Part shown: piece after piece, positions 42,171-52,342 of the stretch
How the letters are laid out: the number at the start of each line of letters is the position of its first letter
How positions within the stretch are numbered: the first letter of the stretch is position 1
Assembly: GCF_003324165.1 (NCBI RefSeq)
Contig: NW_025407861.1
Span: 124,001-188,000, forward strand
Source of the DNA: Naegleria lovaniensis
Lineage: Eukaryota; Heterolobosea; Eutetramitea; Acrasida; Naegleriidae
DNA length: 64,000 nt
Reading direction: 5' to 3'
The notes under the pieces: generated by a model
Told to the model about the DNA's origin: nothing
The model's input: the letters and a program-made list of their open reading frames with translations, nothing else
The model's database searches: none
Made by a program: the position numbers and the translations under genes

Positions 42171-42511
42171 TTTTTTGTTGGCTGACGATTGAAAAACTGA
42201 AACGAGAAGACTCTCTTGACATTGTCATGGAACTTTAAAAACAGTTAACATTAGTTATAAAAAAGAGGTTACAATCTCAATGAATTTCTGACCAAATAGT
42301 TTCAGTTGTTTCTCAAAACGTCATGTTGGAAGGAAAAACTTCTGCAACAGTCTGGAGGCAGCTTTTACTCTTCATTATTGTCCCAGGCCAAGAACCAAAG
42401 AAAAGGCTCCTTAGCTAGGGCTCTATGTGCAAGGTAATGCGATCTTATTGGAGACCATTCAGTAAGAATCTGTCTCGAGTCCTGGTTCTATTACTGGCAG
42501 CCTCCCTTGAA
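42171..42511. other. Intergenic region, unusually GC-rich for this window
   Basis: 341 nt upstream of HEATR5 and downstream of the CFAP20-domain gene, both minus strand. A TATAAAAAAGAGG string lies at about 42256, and about 42330-42510 is visibly richer in G and C than other gaps. Neither strand gives a credible protein. A small RNA gene is possible, but I could match no tRNA or snRNA. Confidence 0.4.
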
Positions 42512-44245
42512 TTAATTCTCAAAGCTTTCAACTAAATTACTGTTTTCTTCACTGTCTTCTTCAAAATTGCTGAACATCCTCCTAGAGTTCAATTCTTCAA
42601 TATACTCGTCCATTCCCACATTCGCTGGACACAATCGATTTGGAGTTGGTGAGCTAAGTATCGTGTCAGAACTTTCAAGTACCGTATGCTTCTCAATCAA
42701 AGAATCATGAGCGGTTTTACAATTCATGCTTTGATTACCTTCTAATAGCACAAGGTCATCATCTTCAAACAACGCTGGATTGTATTTTCTTTCCTCCTTA
42801 AATTTGTAGCTGCTAAAAGTATGAATTGTTCCAAATCCCAGAACGTCATTACCATGATGGCTTTCTTCATTGCTGTCTTCTTCATTATCACTAAATTGGG
42901 GCTCTCCAAAATCAAGGTCCTCCTCTTGAGGGATTTCCGTTGGAGCTTGTTTTTGAGGAACTGGTAAGGAATCAGTGCTCAACGACGACTTGGAGCTCCT
43001 CACAGACGTCAGGCTTTTGTCCATGTCCGAAATACTGCTTCCCATTAACATAAATTTCTTCCTTGAACTGGTAAGCCCTATTAAGGGTTCCTGATTCAGG
43101 GGTTCCATATCTTGCTCGTTAAACACCAGCAATTCGTCGTTAGTAGTATCAATTTGGTAGTGATTTGGGTTATATTCTTCTCTTGGAGGTTTCTTCAATA
43201 TCCGTAATTCCTCTATGGAATTATGTGACTCATCGACATCCTCAGTCTCTTGTTCGTCGTCTTCACTATATCTCGAAATTGAGGTATCGTTGTTTTTTTT
43301 GGTCGTTGAGATGATCAAAATGTTGTTGCTCTTCTGTTTTTCCGGTTGGGGTGGTTGAGATTTTCTTTGCCTAATGATAGGTCCTGTTTTGTTTGTTGCG
43401 GAAGTTGATGGTTTGTGAATATTTGGACCAATTCTTGGTCCTGCAGTGTGAGGTTTTGCCTCAAGAAGTACTGAATTTTCTTGCAAAATTGAATGCTCTG
43501 GTAATCCTGTGGTGGGTCTAACAATTCTTCTCCCAAATGCTATCTGTGGTTTTTTATCCTTAGCTGAAGGAGGTTTTTCTGGAATAGTGGTTTGTTTTTT
43601 CTTCAATATTGAAATTTCCTCCTCGGAAAGGTAGGACGACGAATCAATAATGCAAACATTATTGTCTCCTGTATGAGAAAATGCCAGCTTTTTTGGTATT
43701 AAAACCTCAGTGTCCGGGTTATGTTTTAAAGTGAATACTTTTCTTATTGTACATGTTGGTCCGATGCATAACCTATCCAAACAATAATATTCTTCTTTAT
43801 CATTAAACGAAATCTCAACTAGTTCCAACAAATCAAGACATAAATTCATCCATTCTCCCGAGATAATATTTTCTGGCAGAGGAATTTGGGAATGGAGTTG
43901 AGTTTTGGTTATTGACTTGAAACTACTTGAAATAATTATTCTCTTTTTAATTTGCTTTTTGTCTCTAATATGTAATTCAACTTGAAATATCGTTCCGATC
44001 AAGCATTGTATCACCAAATACCTGTGCATAATTTGCAAAGATGAAGTATTTGATTTCGGAATCTCAATATTGGTCGTATGAAATGAGCTTCCTTCAATAC
44101 ACACAACATATGTCTTCACCTCTTTATCAAACACCTTGGTAACCAACTTTGTATTTTTGATTAAAATATTGTTCAAAGCGTTTGGACCTTGCATGGAAAG
44201 AAGCTCAATGCTGTCGCCAGAGCTGTTTGAGAGATGTTGGCTCAT
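42512..44245 (-). CDS. CFAP20-domain protein (CFAP20DC-like)
   Basis: Single exon, 577 residues. The first 180 residues match the CFAP20/DUF667 domain found in the inner-junction protein of doublet microtubules: IELLSMQGPNALNN, TKVFDKEVKTYVVCIEG, IMHRYLVIQCLIGTIFQVEL, SGEWMNLCLDLLELV, CLDRLCIGPTCTIRKVFTLK. The remaining 400 residues are disordered and acidic with Pro/Gln patches, as in CFAP20DC (C3orf67) rather than the short CFAP20 itself. Cilium or basal-body location is inferred from the family and fits BBS9 elsewhere in this window. The start follows an A-rich leader. Confidence 0.8.
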   Translation of the reverse strand: MSQHLSNSSGDSIELLSMQGPNALNNILIKNTKLVTKVFDKEVKTYVVCIEGSSFHTTNIEIPKSNTSSLQIMHRYLVIQCLIGTIFQVELHIRDKKQIKKRIIISSSFKSITKTQLHSQIPLPENIISGEWMNLCLDLLELVEISFNDKEEYYCLDRLCIGPTCTIRKVFTLKHNPDTEVLIPKKLAFSHTGDNNVCIIDSSSYLSEEEISILKKKQTTIPEKPPSAKDKKPQIAFGRRIVRPTTGLPEHSILQENSVLLEAKPHTAGPRIGPNIHKPSTSATNKTGPIIRQRKSQPPQPEKQKSNNILIISTTKKNNDTSISRYSEDDEQETEDVDESHNSIEELRILKKPPREEYNPNHYQIDTTNDELLVFNEQDMEPLNQEPLIGLTSSRKKFMLMGSSISDMDKSLTSVRSSKSSLSTDSLPVPQKQAPTEIPQEEDLDFGEPQFSDNEEDSNEESHHGNDVLGFGTIHTFSSYKFKEERKYNPALFEDDDLVLLEGNQSMNCKTAHDSLIEKHTVLESSDTILSSPTPNRLCPANVGMDEYIEELNSRRMFSNFEEDSEENSNLVESFEN

Positions 44246-44393
44246 TTTTAATTTGTAATTTTTGGAGGCAAATGACCTGATCCATCAAGCGACATGATGG
44301 TGTTGGAATATTGACAAACCTTCTCTAATACCTTATTTTATGATTACCACTACTACTTTTTAAAATCATTTTCATAAAATCATCAAGTAAAAA

Positions 44394-45749
44394 ATGGGCA
44401 AAAATTCATCCACAACCCCACCGACAGCAGAGAGCAAAAAGAGCAAGAAGAAGACTTCATCGGGCTCTTCTAAAAAAGTTTCAAATGCTGCTCCGATCAG
44501 TGCTACACAACCATCAACAACTTCTGCCACTTCTGTTGCCAAAAATCAACCAGTTGCTAGTAGCAACACCATCCCCGTCGGTTCTCCTGTAGCATCAGTC
44601 TCCAAGCCGAAAAAATCAACTACAACAAAGAAATCATCAAAAGGTTCTACTCCTTCAACAAATGGTCCAACCTTGACCTCTTCAATGATACAAGGCACTC
44701 CAGGTCCTACTTATCCGATGATTTCGTCATCTCTGGGCTTTCCGATGTCACAATTCTCATCTAAGAATTCTATTCCACAACAAAATTTTGAAATAGCATA
44801 CATGGAAGAAATTTCAAATATGATTACATGCTTTTGTTTTTCGAACAGGGCTGATCCTAGCACCATCAGGATCATTGAACAATACACTAAAAATCATATT
44901 ATGGATATAATATGTCAATTATATAAATTCGCCAATTCAAAATCAGTGAAAACTGTGGACCAAGTGGAATCTGTGGATGTAAACATTACTGTCGAAGAAG
45001 TATTATTTTTTATTAAGAAAGATGCTCTTAAATTTGCCAGATTTGAAAATATGATAAGAGTTCGAGAGCTGAGAAAGAAAGAAAGTGAGCCTGAAGAGGA
45101 GATAGAGGGAAAAAAAAGAAAGAATGCATTTTCTCATATCAAAGACAAAAGGTTAAAATTGGATCCTATTTTGGATATTGGACAATTTTCAGATGATGAA
45201 AGTGAAACCCCAACTTCAAATGAAAGTGATTTATTGGAAACAAATTCAGATTCAGTTATCAACAATTATATGCAAGAGAAACGAAGAGCTGCAGATTTTC
45301 TCTCCAAGAATTTGTCTCTGAATGATTACCTTGATTATACAAAATGTCGAGAATCTAACTTTGTATCGAAAGGGATCAAAAAATTCAGACAGTGGCTTGA
45401 AATTCCTCCAGACTTGAAAATTAATGACAATGCTCTTGAACTTTTGGCTTTAGAGGCCTATGAGACAGTTGGAAAACTTTGCCAAATAGCGCTTATCTGT
45501 TTGATCGACCGTGAAAACAGAATTGTCACTCCATTTGAGGACAGTTTATTCACAGCTGCCGGCCTTTTGACCCCAAGAGAACGACGAATGTATTCCCAAT
45601 TTCCTCAACTACAGGAAGTCAGCAGCTCTTCTTCTACCGGTACCGAACATATTCATCGACCCACTATTACTGCGTCTCACCTTCTTGATGCAATCACTCT
45701 TATTCATCCACCATCTGTATCAAGTCCAAGGTTTTGCCTTCGATTATAA
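44394..45749 (+). CDS. SUPT3H: SPT3/SUPT3H, SAGA histone-fold subunit
   Basis: Single exon, 451 residues. SPT3 is a SAGA coactivator subunit that recruits TBP to promoters. The first 130 residues are Ser/Thr/Lys-rich and disordered. A histone fold follows (EEISNMITCFCFSNRADPST, then ITVEEVLFFIKKDALKFARF). The C-terminal half has the SPT3 hallmark LNDYLDYTKCRESNFVSKGI plus KKFRQWLEIP, then NDNALELLALEAYETVGKL and a final helical block (RPTITASHLLDAITLI). Human and yeast proteins show the same order. The second histone-fold half is shorter than in yeast. Confidence 0.85.
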   Translation: MGKNSSTTPPTAESKKSKKKTSSGSSKKVSNAAPISATQPSTTSATSVAKNQPVASSNTIPVGSPVASVSKPKKSTTTKKSSKGSTPSTNGPTLTSSMIQGTPGPTYPMISSSLGFPMSQFSSKNSIPQQNFEIAYMEEISNMITCFCFSNRADPSTIRIIEQYTKNHIMDIICQLYKFANSKSVKTVDQVESVDVNITVEEVLFFIKKDALKFARFENMIRVRELRKKESEPEEEIEGKKRKNAFSHIKDKRLKLDPILDIGQFSDDESETPTSNESDLLETNSDSVINNYMQEKRRAADFLSKNLSLNDYLDYTKCRESNFVSKGIKKFRQWLEIPPDLKINDNALELLALEAYETVGKLCQIALICLIDRENRIVTPFEDSLFTAAGLLTPRERRMYSQFPQLQEVSSSSSTGTEHIHRPTITASHLLDAITLIHPPSVSSPRFCLRL

Positions 45750-45889
45750 AGGTGAATGAATATAAGCTCGAGGAAGTTCTCATTCTCTATACCAGCACTG
45801 ATCTCAAGTAAGTACAATAAAAATTGTACTTTGGAAAGGCGCCAAGAACATCACCACCAATCGAACACAACAAAAAAAAAACTCTCGCC

Positions 45890-48254
45890 ATGAAGAAACA
45901 GCATCATGCCTATACACTGAAATGTGATGATCAGTACCACCGATTGGATCTCAACATTGTCCTATCACATAAATTCTTAGAGGAGTTTAAACAATCATGT
46001 TTGGAACATCCATTGAAACACGAATTTTGTATTGAAGAAGACAAATTCTTATTATTTATTGAGCATCGAGGAAAGATCAATGACGACGAAGAGAAACGGA
46101 GCACACCTTCGGAACTTGTACAAGAGTATAGAGAGGAGAGAAAGAAGAATGCACAGGTGTTCAACAAACCTGATGTCGACGGGTCACGCTTAAAAGAGCG
46201 ATTGAATAGTTTAAAAGAAATGGGATTAAGATACCAAATTTTGTACGCTCAAGTCAACGAAGAAATTGAAAAGATTGTAAGTATTGCCATTATTAATATA
46301 AGAGCTAACCAAACAAAAGAAAGAAGAGTTGGAGAAGGAAAAAACGGAGGAGGAGAAGCTATTGAAATTGAAAAAGCAACGAGAAAAGAAATCAAACATA
46401 CCGAAATCTATTAACCGAGCCCAATCCAGTGTATATATTGATCCTTCTCACAAGAATGCAAGTATTCGTGTCGATATTACAGTGAGTGGCAAAAACTTTG
46501 GTCCTGCCACACTCAGAAGTAGAGAAAAATACCTAATAGAAGCGTCACCAGTCATAAAGGTAAGTGAGGTTTATTATGTGGCTACTAGCAATGCTGTTAA
46601 GAAAATTCTGGAAGATCCTGTCACCAAAATCGCTGTAGATGAGAACGACGAAAAGTTCAAACAAATCGCGTTCAGTGAAAATGATAAGCAATACAAGGAT
46701 TTAAAGTTATACGATTGCTTTCACCCTGAAACGTTTAAAAAATTCCTTCTATTTTCTGAAAACCCAAATCTAAAACAAAAGTATAATTTAATATTGGATA
46801 AACAGGAGGAAGTGAACGCAGAAAATGAAAATAATATTAATGATGCAGTCAACAAGTTAAATGAGATAAAGATAAAACATTTGAAACGATTCGAAGAAAA
46901 TATCAGAAGGTACAAAGCTGAACTGGAGCAGACTATGGAAAAATGTAAAGAATTTGATATGGAAAAATTGCGATTGCTTTATGAAGTTCACAAATACAAT
47001 GAACTGGACAAGGTGGACAAACTTTTTGAGGCGAGAAAGAAGGAAGTTGATCTCTTTTTTGATGAAGAAATTCGAAAAACGAAAGAACTCTTCTCAAAAC
47101 AACAAACCACGCGAAGAAACCAAATTTCTGGTGATCTGGTTAAATATGAGAAATTACTGAATGAAATATTCCCTAAAGAAACTCTTGTTTCCCTGCTAAT
47201 TTTGGCTGATCTTCTTCAAGCAACGGAGTTAAAGAACTCTTGCATCAAAGCCATGACGGAAAACTTTGAAATACACTTGTATCATGAAGCTCTTGGGGCA
47301 AGAATGATGACTGAAACGATGGCGGAAATTCTCGCTCAGTTACCAGTTCAAAAACTTAAGGATCTCAAAAATAGTTATGGATTTCATTTTTCAAGAGCAA
47401 TGGTTGAAAAAGAAATTGAATATAGAAAAGGAATGTTAGCAGATGAATTCAGAGACAAGACTGTAGAGGATTTAATGGAGCTCACTAAAAAGGGGTGTGT
47501 GTTTCCTGACGTATTGGAATCAGAAATTGAAAAGAGAAAAAACAAGAAACCTTATGTCTCTCTTAACACTGAAAGATGTTCGCCATTCTTAAGCATTGAC
47601 GATGATTTTGTAACGGTTCACTTGAAAGGGCAAAAAAGATACTCCACTGTGCATGCCACCCATTCCTTAAATTACAAAGGATGGGCCAAATGGTATTTTG
47701 AAGTATTGATTGAACAGTTTGATGAATCGTTTGGGTCAAGCATTAGTATTGGATGGGATGTGGATCGATCAAGTTGTGATGGACCAATCATTGGATTAAC
47801 GCCTGGTAATCGAAATCAATTTGGTTACAGTTGGCAGTCAGACGGATGTAAGTATCTAGTTAGAATGATGTACATGAGCGAACACAATTTCACAGTACTG
47901 CACCATTACGGAAAAGGAATGTTTATTGGAACAAAATTCGGAGCTGGTGACGTGATTGGATGTGGCATCAATCAAACAAAGAAGAAGCTCACGTTCTACA
48001 AGAATGGAGAAAAAATTATTCTCATCAAAAAAGAATCCAATAGAAGAATTCAAGAAATCAAATCCATAGCGATACAAGACGACTTTTATGAGCTATTTCC
48101 AGCTGCATGTCTTTATTCAACCAAGAAAAACTCTGATTGCACCATTCGATTCAATTTCTCTGGACCATTTATCAATCAACCAAAACACTATGAGCCATAT
48201 GGGGATCAAAGGCAAATTTTGAAGCAGCAAAAGCAAATTAAGGAGTTGGAGTGA
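45890..48254 (+). CDS. BTB-like / SPRY protein with an internal coiled coil
   Basis: Exons 45890-46276 and 46320-48254 (43-nt intron, GTAAGT...AAAAG, phase 0) give 773 residues. After an unknown N-terminal domain and a charged helix (about 120-160), residues 180-275 look like the first half of a BTB fold (VDITVSGKNFGPATL..., KDLKLYDCFHPETFKKFLLF). A coiled coil of about 120 residues follows (282-402). Then comes what reads as the last BTB helices (LVSLLILADLLQATELKNSC, about 417-437) and a BACK-like segment. The C terminus is a SPRY domain (about 550-745; GWAKWYFEVLIE, SISIGWDVD, GDVIGCGINQTKKKLTFYKN). Possibly a cullin-3 adaptor using SPRY for substrate binding; inferred. Confidence 0.65.
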
Positions 48255-48268
48255 TGTAGAAGAGATGC

Positions 48269-49008
48269 TTAATCCCCACTATTGAGTCGAATTTTGCTAT
48301 TGTAACATTTCCACATCATTCGTTTGACTGATTCTGGGACAAGTTCGAATGGATGATCGAGTTTGACCGATTGCATCTAATATTTTGGTTAAATTGGTGA
48401 TTTCTCAAGTCTATTCAAGAGAAGGTAATGAAAACTTACAGCAGTGTGTTTCACACATTGATAATGAACTTTGGATGGCTCAGTATTTGAACGTGGTCTC
48501 AGTAATGATCCACATTCCGCCCAATATGCAGCTCGTATCTATTCCAACCAAAATATTGTTGTGATCAATTTACTATATTAACATGTGTTTGATGACTCAC
48601 CTCACTACAGCTCCTATCATGTAAATTTCTTAAATTAACTGTTGAGCATTTTGGAGAATCATCAATGGCATGAATAAGCTCATGTCTTAACACTTCATTC
48701 AAATCCTTCTCTTCCAGTACATGGTTTTTACATACAATGATACTTCGCTCCTCCACTTGTTTTTCGTGATTGAATCTTCGTTGGTAGTAGGCTCTTGCAT
48801 TGTTATCACACTCCACAATTTGAAGAGAAATTTGTTGTCCACATTCCGAAATTAATGTTCTATAGAACTCTTGTACTTTTTCATCACATTGCACGTTTGG
48901 TGTATATTGTTCATTATTTTCAATACAATCTCGAAAATACGATCCAATCCAACATTCCGAATCGTTGGTTGAGGTGTTTTCGGATGGTGGGACGATGTGT
49001 TGAGACAT
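48269..49008 (-). CDS. ATP23: ATP23-like mitochondrial metalloprotease
   Basis: Exons 49008-48601, 48538-48440 and 48376-48269 encode 204 residues; introns are 62 and 63 nt, both phase 0. ATP23 is an intermembrane-space zinc protease that processes and assembles ATP synthase subunit 6 in yeast. The catalytic motif HELIHAIDD is intact, and the splice between exons 1 and 2 restores DRSCSEIRAAYWAECG, a family signature. The third exon gives the C-terminal helix ESVKRMMWKCYNSK. Several conserved cysteines are present. It converges with the BTB/SPRY gene (14 nt between stops) and starts 56 nt downstream of the RFC4 stop. Confidence 0.88.
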
Positions 49009-49064
49009 TTTTTTTGTAACACGCTGAAAGATCAACAACATTTGAAATTGTTGGAATTAATAAT

Positions 49065-50330
49065 TTAATACATGGACACATCACCATCTGAATCTACTCC
49101 TGCAGTTTGTGCCATGAATGAAACGAGTGATAGCAATTGCAACAATTCGTCTGCTCCATCAATAAGGCACTTGTCACATGATGCAATTTTCAAAAGAATC
49201 TTACTCTTTTGAAGATCGTCTAATTTCACTTCACAATGATCGCTTAGAATGTAATTTGCCAATTGGTTGATTATTTGGTAGGCAGCATAACCTTGTTTGA
49301 TAACTCTTTCTACTTCTTTTTTGATTACATTGACGTCTTGCTCTTTTGATAACTTGAGAATATTTACAATCAACTCTTCTGGAACTGTACCAGAAATTTC
49401 CACAATATGTTTCTCAGCAATAGAAAATCCAAACATTCTGGAAGCACTCTGTAAGGTTGTGATCGCTTTTCTCATATCCCCTTCACTATGAGAAACAACT
49501 CTATCTAAAACTTTTGAATCTTGCAGTGTAATTCCTTCCTTATCAGCGATCATTTGCAGTCTTTCTTTCAACAACGTGTTATCCAACGGTTTAAACCTGA
49601 ATTTGGCACATCTCGATGTAATTGGATCAATTATTCTGCTCACATAATTGCAAATTAAGATAAATCTTGTGACACTTGAATATGTTTCCATAGTTCTACG
49701 CAATGCAGATTGTGCGTCTACCGTCATTGAATCAGCCTCATCTAAAATAATGATTTTAAATGGTGGACAAGGATATTTCCCTTTCGATGGTGGATTTTCA
49801 CTTACTGCAGTCTGAGCGAATTGTTTCACTTTGGTTCTGATGACATTAATTCCTCTCTCATCACTCGCATTCAATTCTAATACTCGACTTTTATATAATT
49901 CAGGACCAAATAATTGTTTTGCAATAGCGGTTGCTGTACTTGTCTGAAAAGGAATGAGGCATTTATGATTTGATGATGTTGAATTCAATATTTTACAAGA
50001 AAATTGAAATCACATACCTTTCCATTACCCGGAGGTCCATAGAATAATAAATGCGGTAAGTTTCCCTCTTGCAAGCTATTCTTGAGAGCATTTACAACTT
50101 CTTCTTGATGAACGACATCATCCACAGTTTTTGGTCGGCTGTTGATAATGGTTCATGAAACAACAATTCGGAAAAGATGGCAAAAAAACGTTGTTCATCA
50201 TATGGCATGAAATATGAGGTTATTGATAGTACATGTTTCAATCAATCCGATGAAATGTTAATAAACTCTGATCCGAACCGATGATGCACTGTGCTACATA
50301 CTATTTTTCAGTCCACAACTGTTGAGACAT
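49065..50330 (-). CDS. RFC4: Replication factor C small subunit (RFC4/yeast Rfc2)
   Basis: Exons 50330-50302, 50138-50018 and 49943-49065 encode 342 residues; introns are 163 and 74 nt. A subunit of the clamp loader that opens and loads PCNA at primer ends. The first exon is just 29 nt ([10 protein letters not shown]), and the junction gives [14 protein letters not shown]. The P-loop GPPGNGKTSTATA spans exons 2 and 3. Downstream are [11 protein letters not shown], the DEAD-box variant ILDEADSM, the sensor-1/arginine finger region [21 protein letters not shown], and [10 protein letters not shown]. The stretch [18 protein letters not shown] matches the RFC4 (yeast Rfc2) type. Confidence 0.9.
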
Positions 50331-50543
50331 TTTTTGGCGCCATTATTTCAAATCAACAAATCGGGTTCATCATGAATTTGTTTTCGTTTCTATTCATATT
50401 GCAAACGGTCAAGATGATTACAACTCAAATGAAGGTCGAGTGAATTGATATAATTAACGAGCTGGACGCCACTTCCATGTTTGTATCTCTACTAATTTTA
50501 ATATCCTTCGCTTTACTTGAAGTTCATCATCATCAAAACAAAA

Positions 50544-52319
50544 ATGAAAAGAAGCTTCAACCAAGCTTCCGATCCTCATAATCATCTGTATAGATTCGAT
50601 GTTGAGAATATTATCAATGAAAATCAACAACCGTCCTTGAAAAAGATCAAAAATTATTTGGAATCGGAACATCATTTACCATGTTATTCTAGGCTTGATT
50701 TGGAATTGGTCATTCATATCATGGAGTTTGTGAACATTTATTTGGAACACACATTTATTTTGCGAGAATTTAATTGGAATCAAATTTTACAGTTATTTGG
50801 AGTGAAAAAGATCAATCCACAACAGAGAAGTGTGTTTTTACTCTATCCAAGTATTGAATTAGAAATTTATGACTTTGATGTGCTGTATAAATACTACTTT
50901 CCTTTGAAGTATGTGAAAAATCTTACATTGGCGGATCGAAGACCTCGCTCGAGTACGTTACACTTTCCACAAACAACCTTGTATCCTTTTCATTGCATGA
51001 AACAGTTGGAATCTCTTGATATTTACAGCCATGTGCTCGATGATGAGGCCCTGAATATTCTTTCACACACGAGAAAACTGAAATCGCTACATATAAGAGG
51101 CGCATTTTCCATCTCTATGACTGGCTTACGTATTTTTATGGAACAAAATCCACAGTTACAACGCCTTAAACTTGGAAATGTTGGAATTGATCATATAGAC
51201 GACAGCTTCTGTGAACACACATTTTGTGAGCATAGTGGGCTGATTGAATTACAAGCTCCGCAACATAACATCAGCAGTACAGGATTGGAGTCATTGATTA
51301 GTAATAGTAAATTAAGAACATTAAATTTACTGGAAAACGTAGAAATTGCAGAGACAAATCTCACAGCCCTAGCTTTTAATAATAATTTGACAGATTTAAC
51401 ATTATCGTACAACAAACTAGGAGATAATGAAATTACACAAATAGCTCGCTATGGAAGAAACATTAAATATTTGAACATCTCCTCCTTGCGATCTACTGTG
51501 TCTCCTGAGAGTATCATGGAACTGCTTCAGCAACCTCACTTTGTCAGTTTGTGCATACGGCATCTTAAACCAGCAATTATTGATTCATCAATTTTCAACA
51601 TTTCAAGCTCATTACGAGCACTAGATATTTCATTGACCTGTGGGAATAGCAATACCAGTGGAGACAGTATTGCTGAAGTCATTTCCAAGAATTTTAATCA
51701 GCTCCACTTTCTCTCCATGCGAAAATGCTATTTAACTGATGTTGGATTTATGCACTTGGCAAGAATGAAATCTCTGAGAAACTTGAATGCTAGTTACAAC
51801 GATTTAACTGATGACGGCATGCGATTTTTTGTTCAAGAAAACTCAACACTAGAGGCTCTACATGTTAATTCAAACAAACAAATTACAAACTATGGGTACA
51901 GACTGTTGGCTTGGCATCCAGCTCTTGTGAGATTGAAAATATCAGGTAAAATTGGAAATGATGCTCTCGTTCATATTTTCATGAAGCTCAAAACATGTAA
52001 GAGCTTACATATTGATGGATTTAGCAAATTATCAGAACTTCCATTTGAATATTTACCTCAATCAAATTTGGAACATTTATCAATCATTGGATCGTTCATT
52101 TCACAATACTCTGCAGAATTGATTGCAAGAGCAGAAAATCTCAAAGACTTGTTGTTGGACTTTGCCTCAGAAACGAGAACAATCACGAGTGAGCTTCTGA
52201 AAGTTTTAGCAACTAGCTCAAGTTTGCATATTTTAAGACTGCCTCAACAAAACTTTCATTCGCTTACAGAGGGTGTAAAGGCTGTCAAATTGTCAGGAAA
52301 GCAAATTATTTGGCATTGA
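50544..52319 (+). CDS. Leucine-rich-repeat protein
   Basis: Single exon, 591 residues from the ATG of MKRSFNQASD. The first 130 residues include a helical segment (LDLELVIHIMEFVNIYLEHT) that recalls an F-box but lacks the Pro-rich start. From about residue 140 to the end there are roughly 14 irregular LRRs of the RI/cysteine-containing type (NLTDLTLSYNKLGDNEIT, SLRNLNASYNDLTDDGMRFF). No signal peptide or TM. Such cytosolic LRR proteins are numerous in amoeboflagellates. Probably a protein-binding adaptor; the partner is unknown. Confidence 0.75.
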   Translation: MKRSFNQASDPHNHLYRFDVENIINENQQPSLKKIKNYLESEHHLPCYSRLDLELVIHIMEFVNIYLEHTFILREFNWNQILQLFGVKKINPQQRSVFLLYPSIELEIYDFDVLYKYYFPLKYVKNLTLADRRPRSSTLHFPQTTLYPFHCMKQLESLDIYSHVLDDEALNILSHTRKLKSLHIRGAFSISMTGLRIFMEQNPQLQRLKLGNVGIDHIDDSFCEHTFCEHSGLIELQAPQHNISSTGLESLISNSKLRTLNLLENVEIAETNLTALAFNNNLTDLTLSYNKLGDNEITQIARYGRNIKYLNISSLRSTVSPESIMELLQQPHFVSLCIRHLKPAIIDSSIFNISSSLRALDISLTCGNSNTSGDSIAEVISKNFNQLHFLSMRKCYLTDVGFMHLARMKSLRNLNASYNDLTDDGMRFFVQENSTLEALHVNSNKQITNYGYRLLAWHPALVRLKISGKIGNDALVHIFMKLKTCKSLHIDGFSKLSELPFEYLPQSNLEHLSIIGSFISQYSAELIARAENLKDLLLDFASETRTITSELLKVLATSSSLHILRLPQQNFHSLTEGVKAVKLSGKQIIWH

Positions 52320-52342
52320 GATACAGCTCAAGTAATCTGGTA

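Noticed and set aside
42362-42369. CTTTTACT string similar to the U5 snRNA loop
   Set aside because: No flanking stem, no Sm site and no 5' part of U5 could be found.
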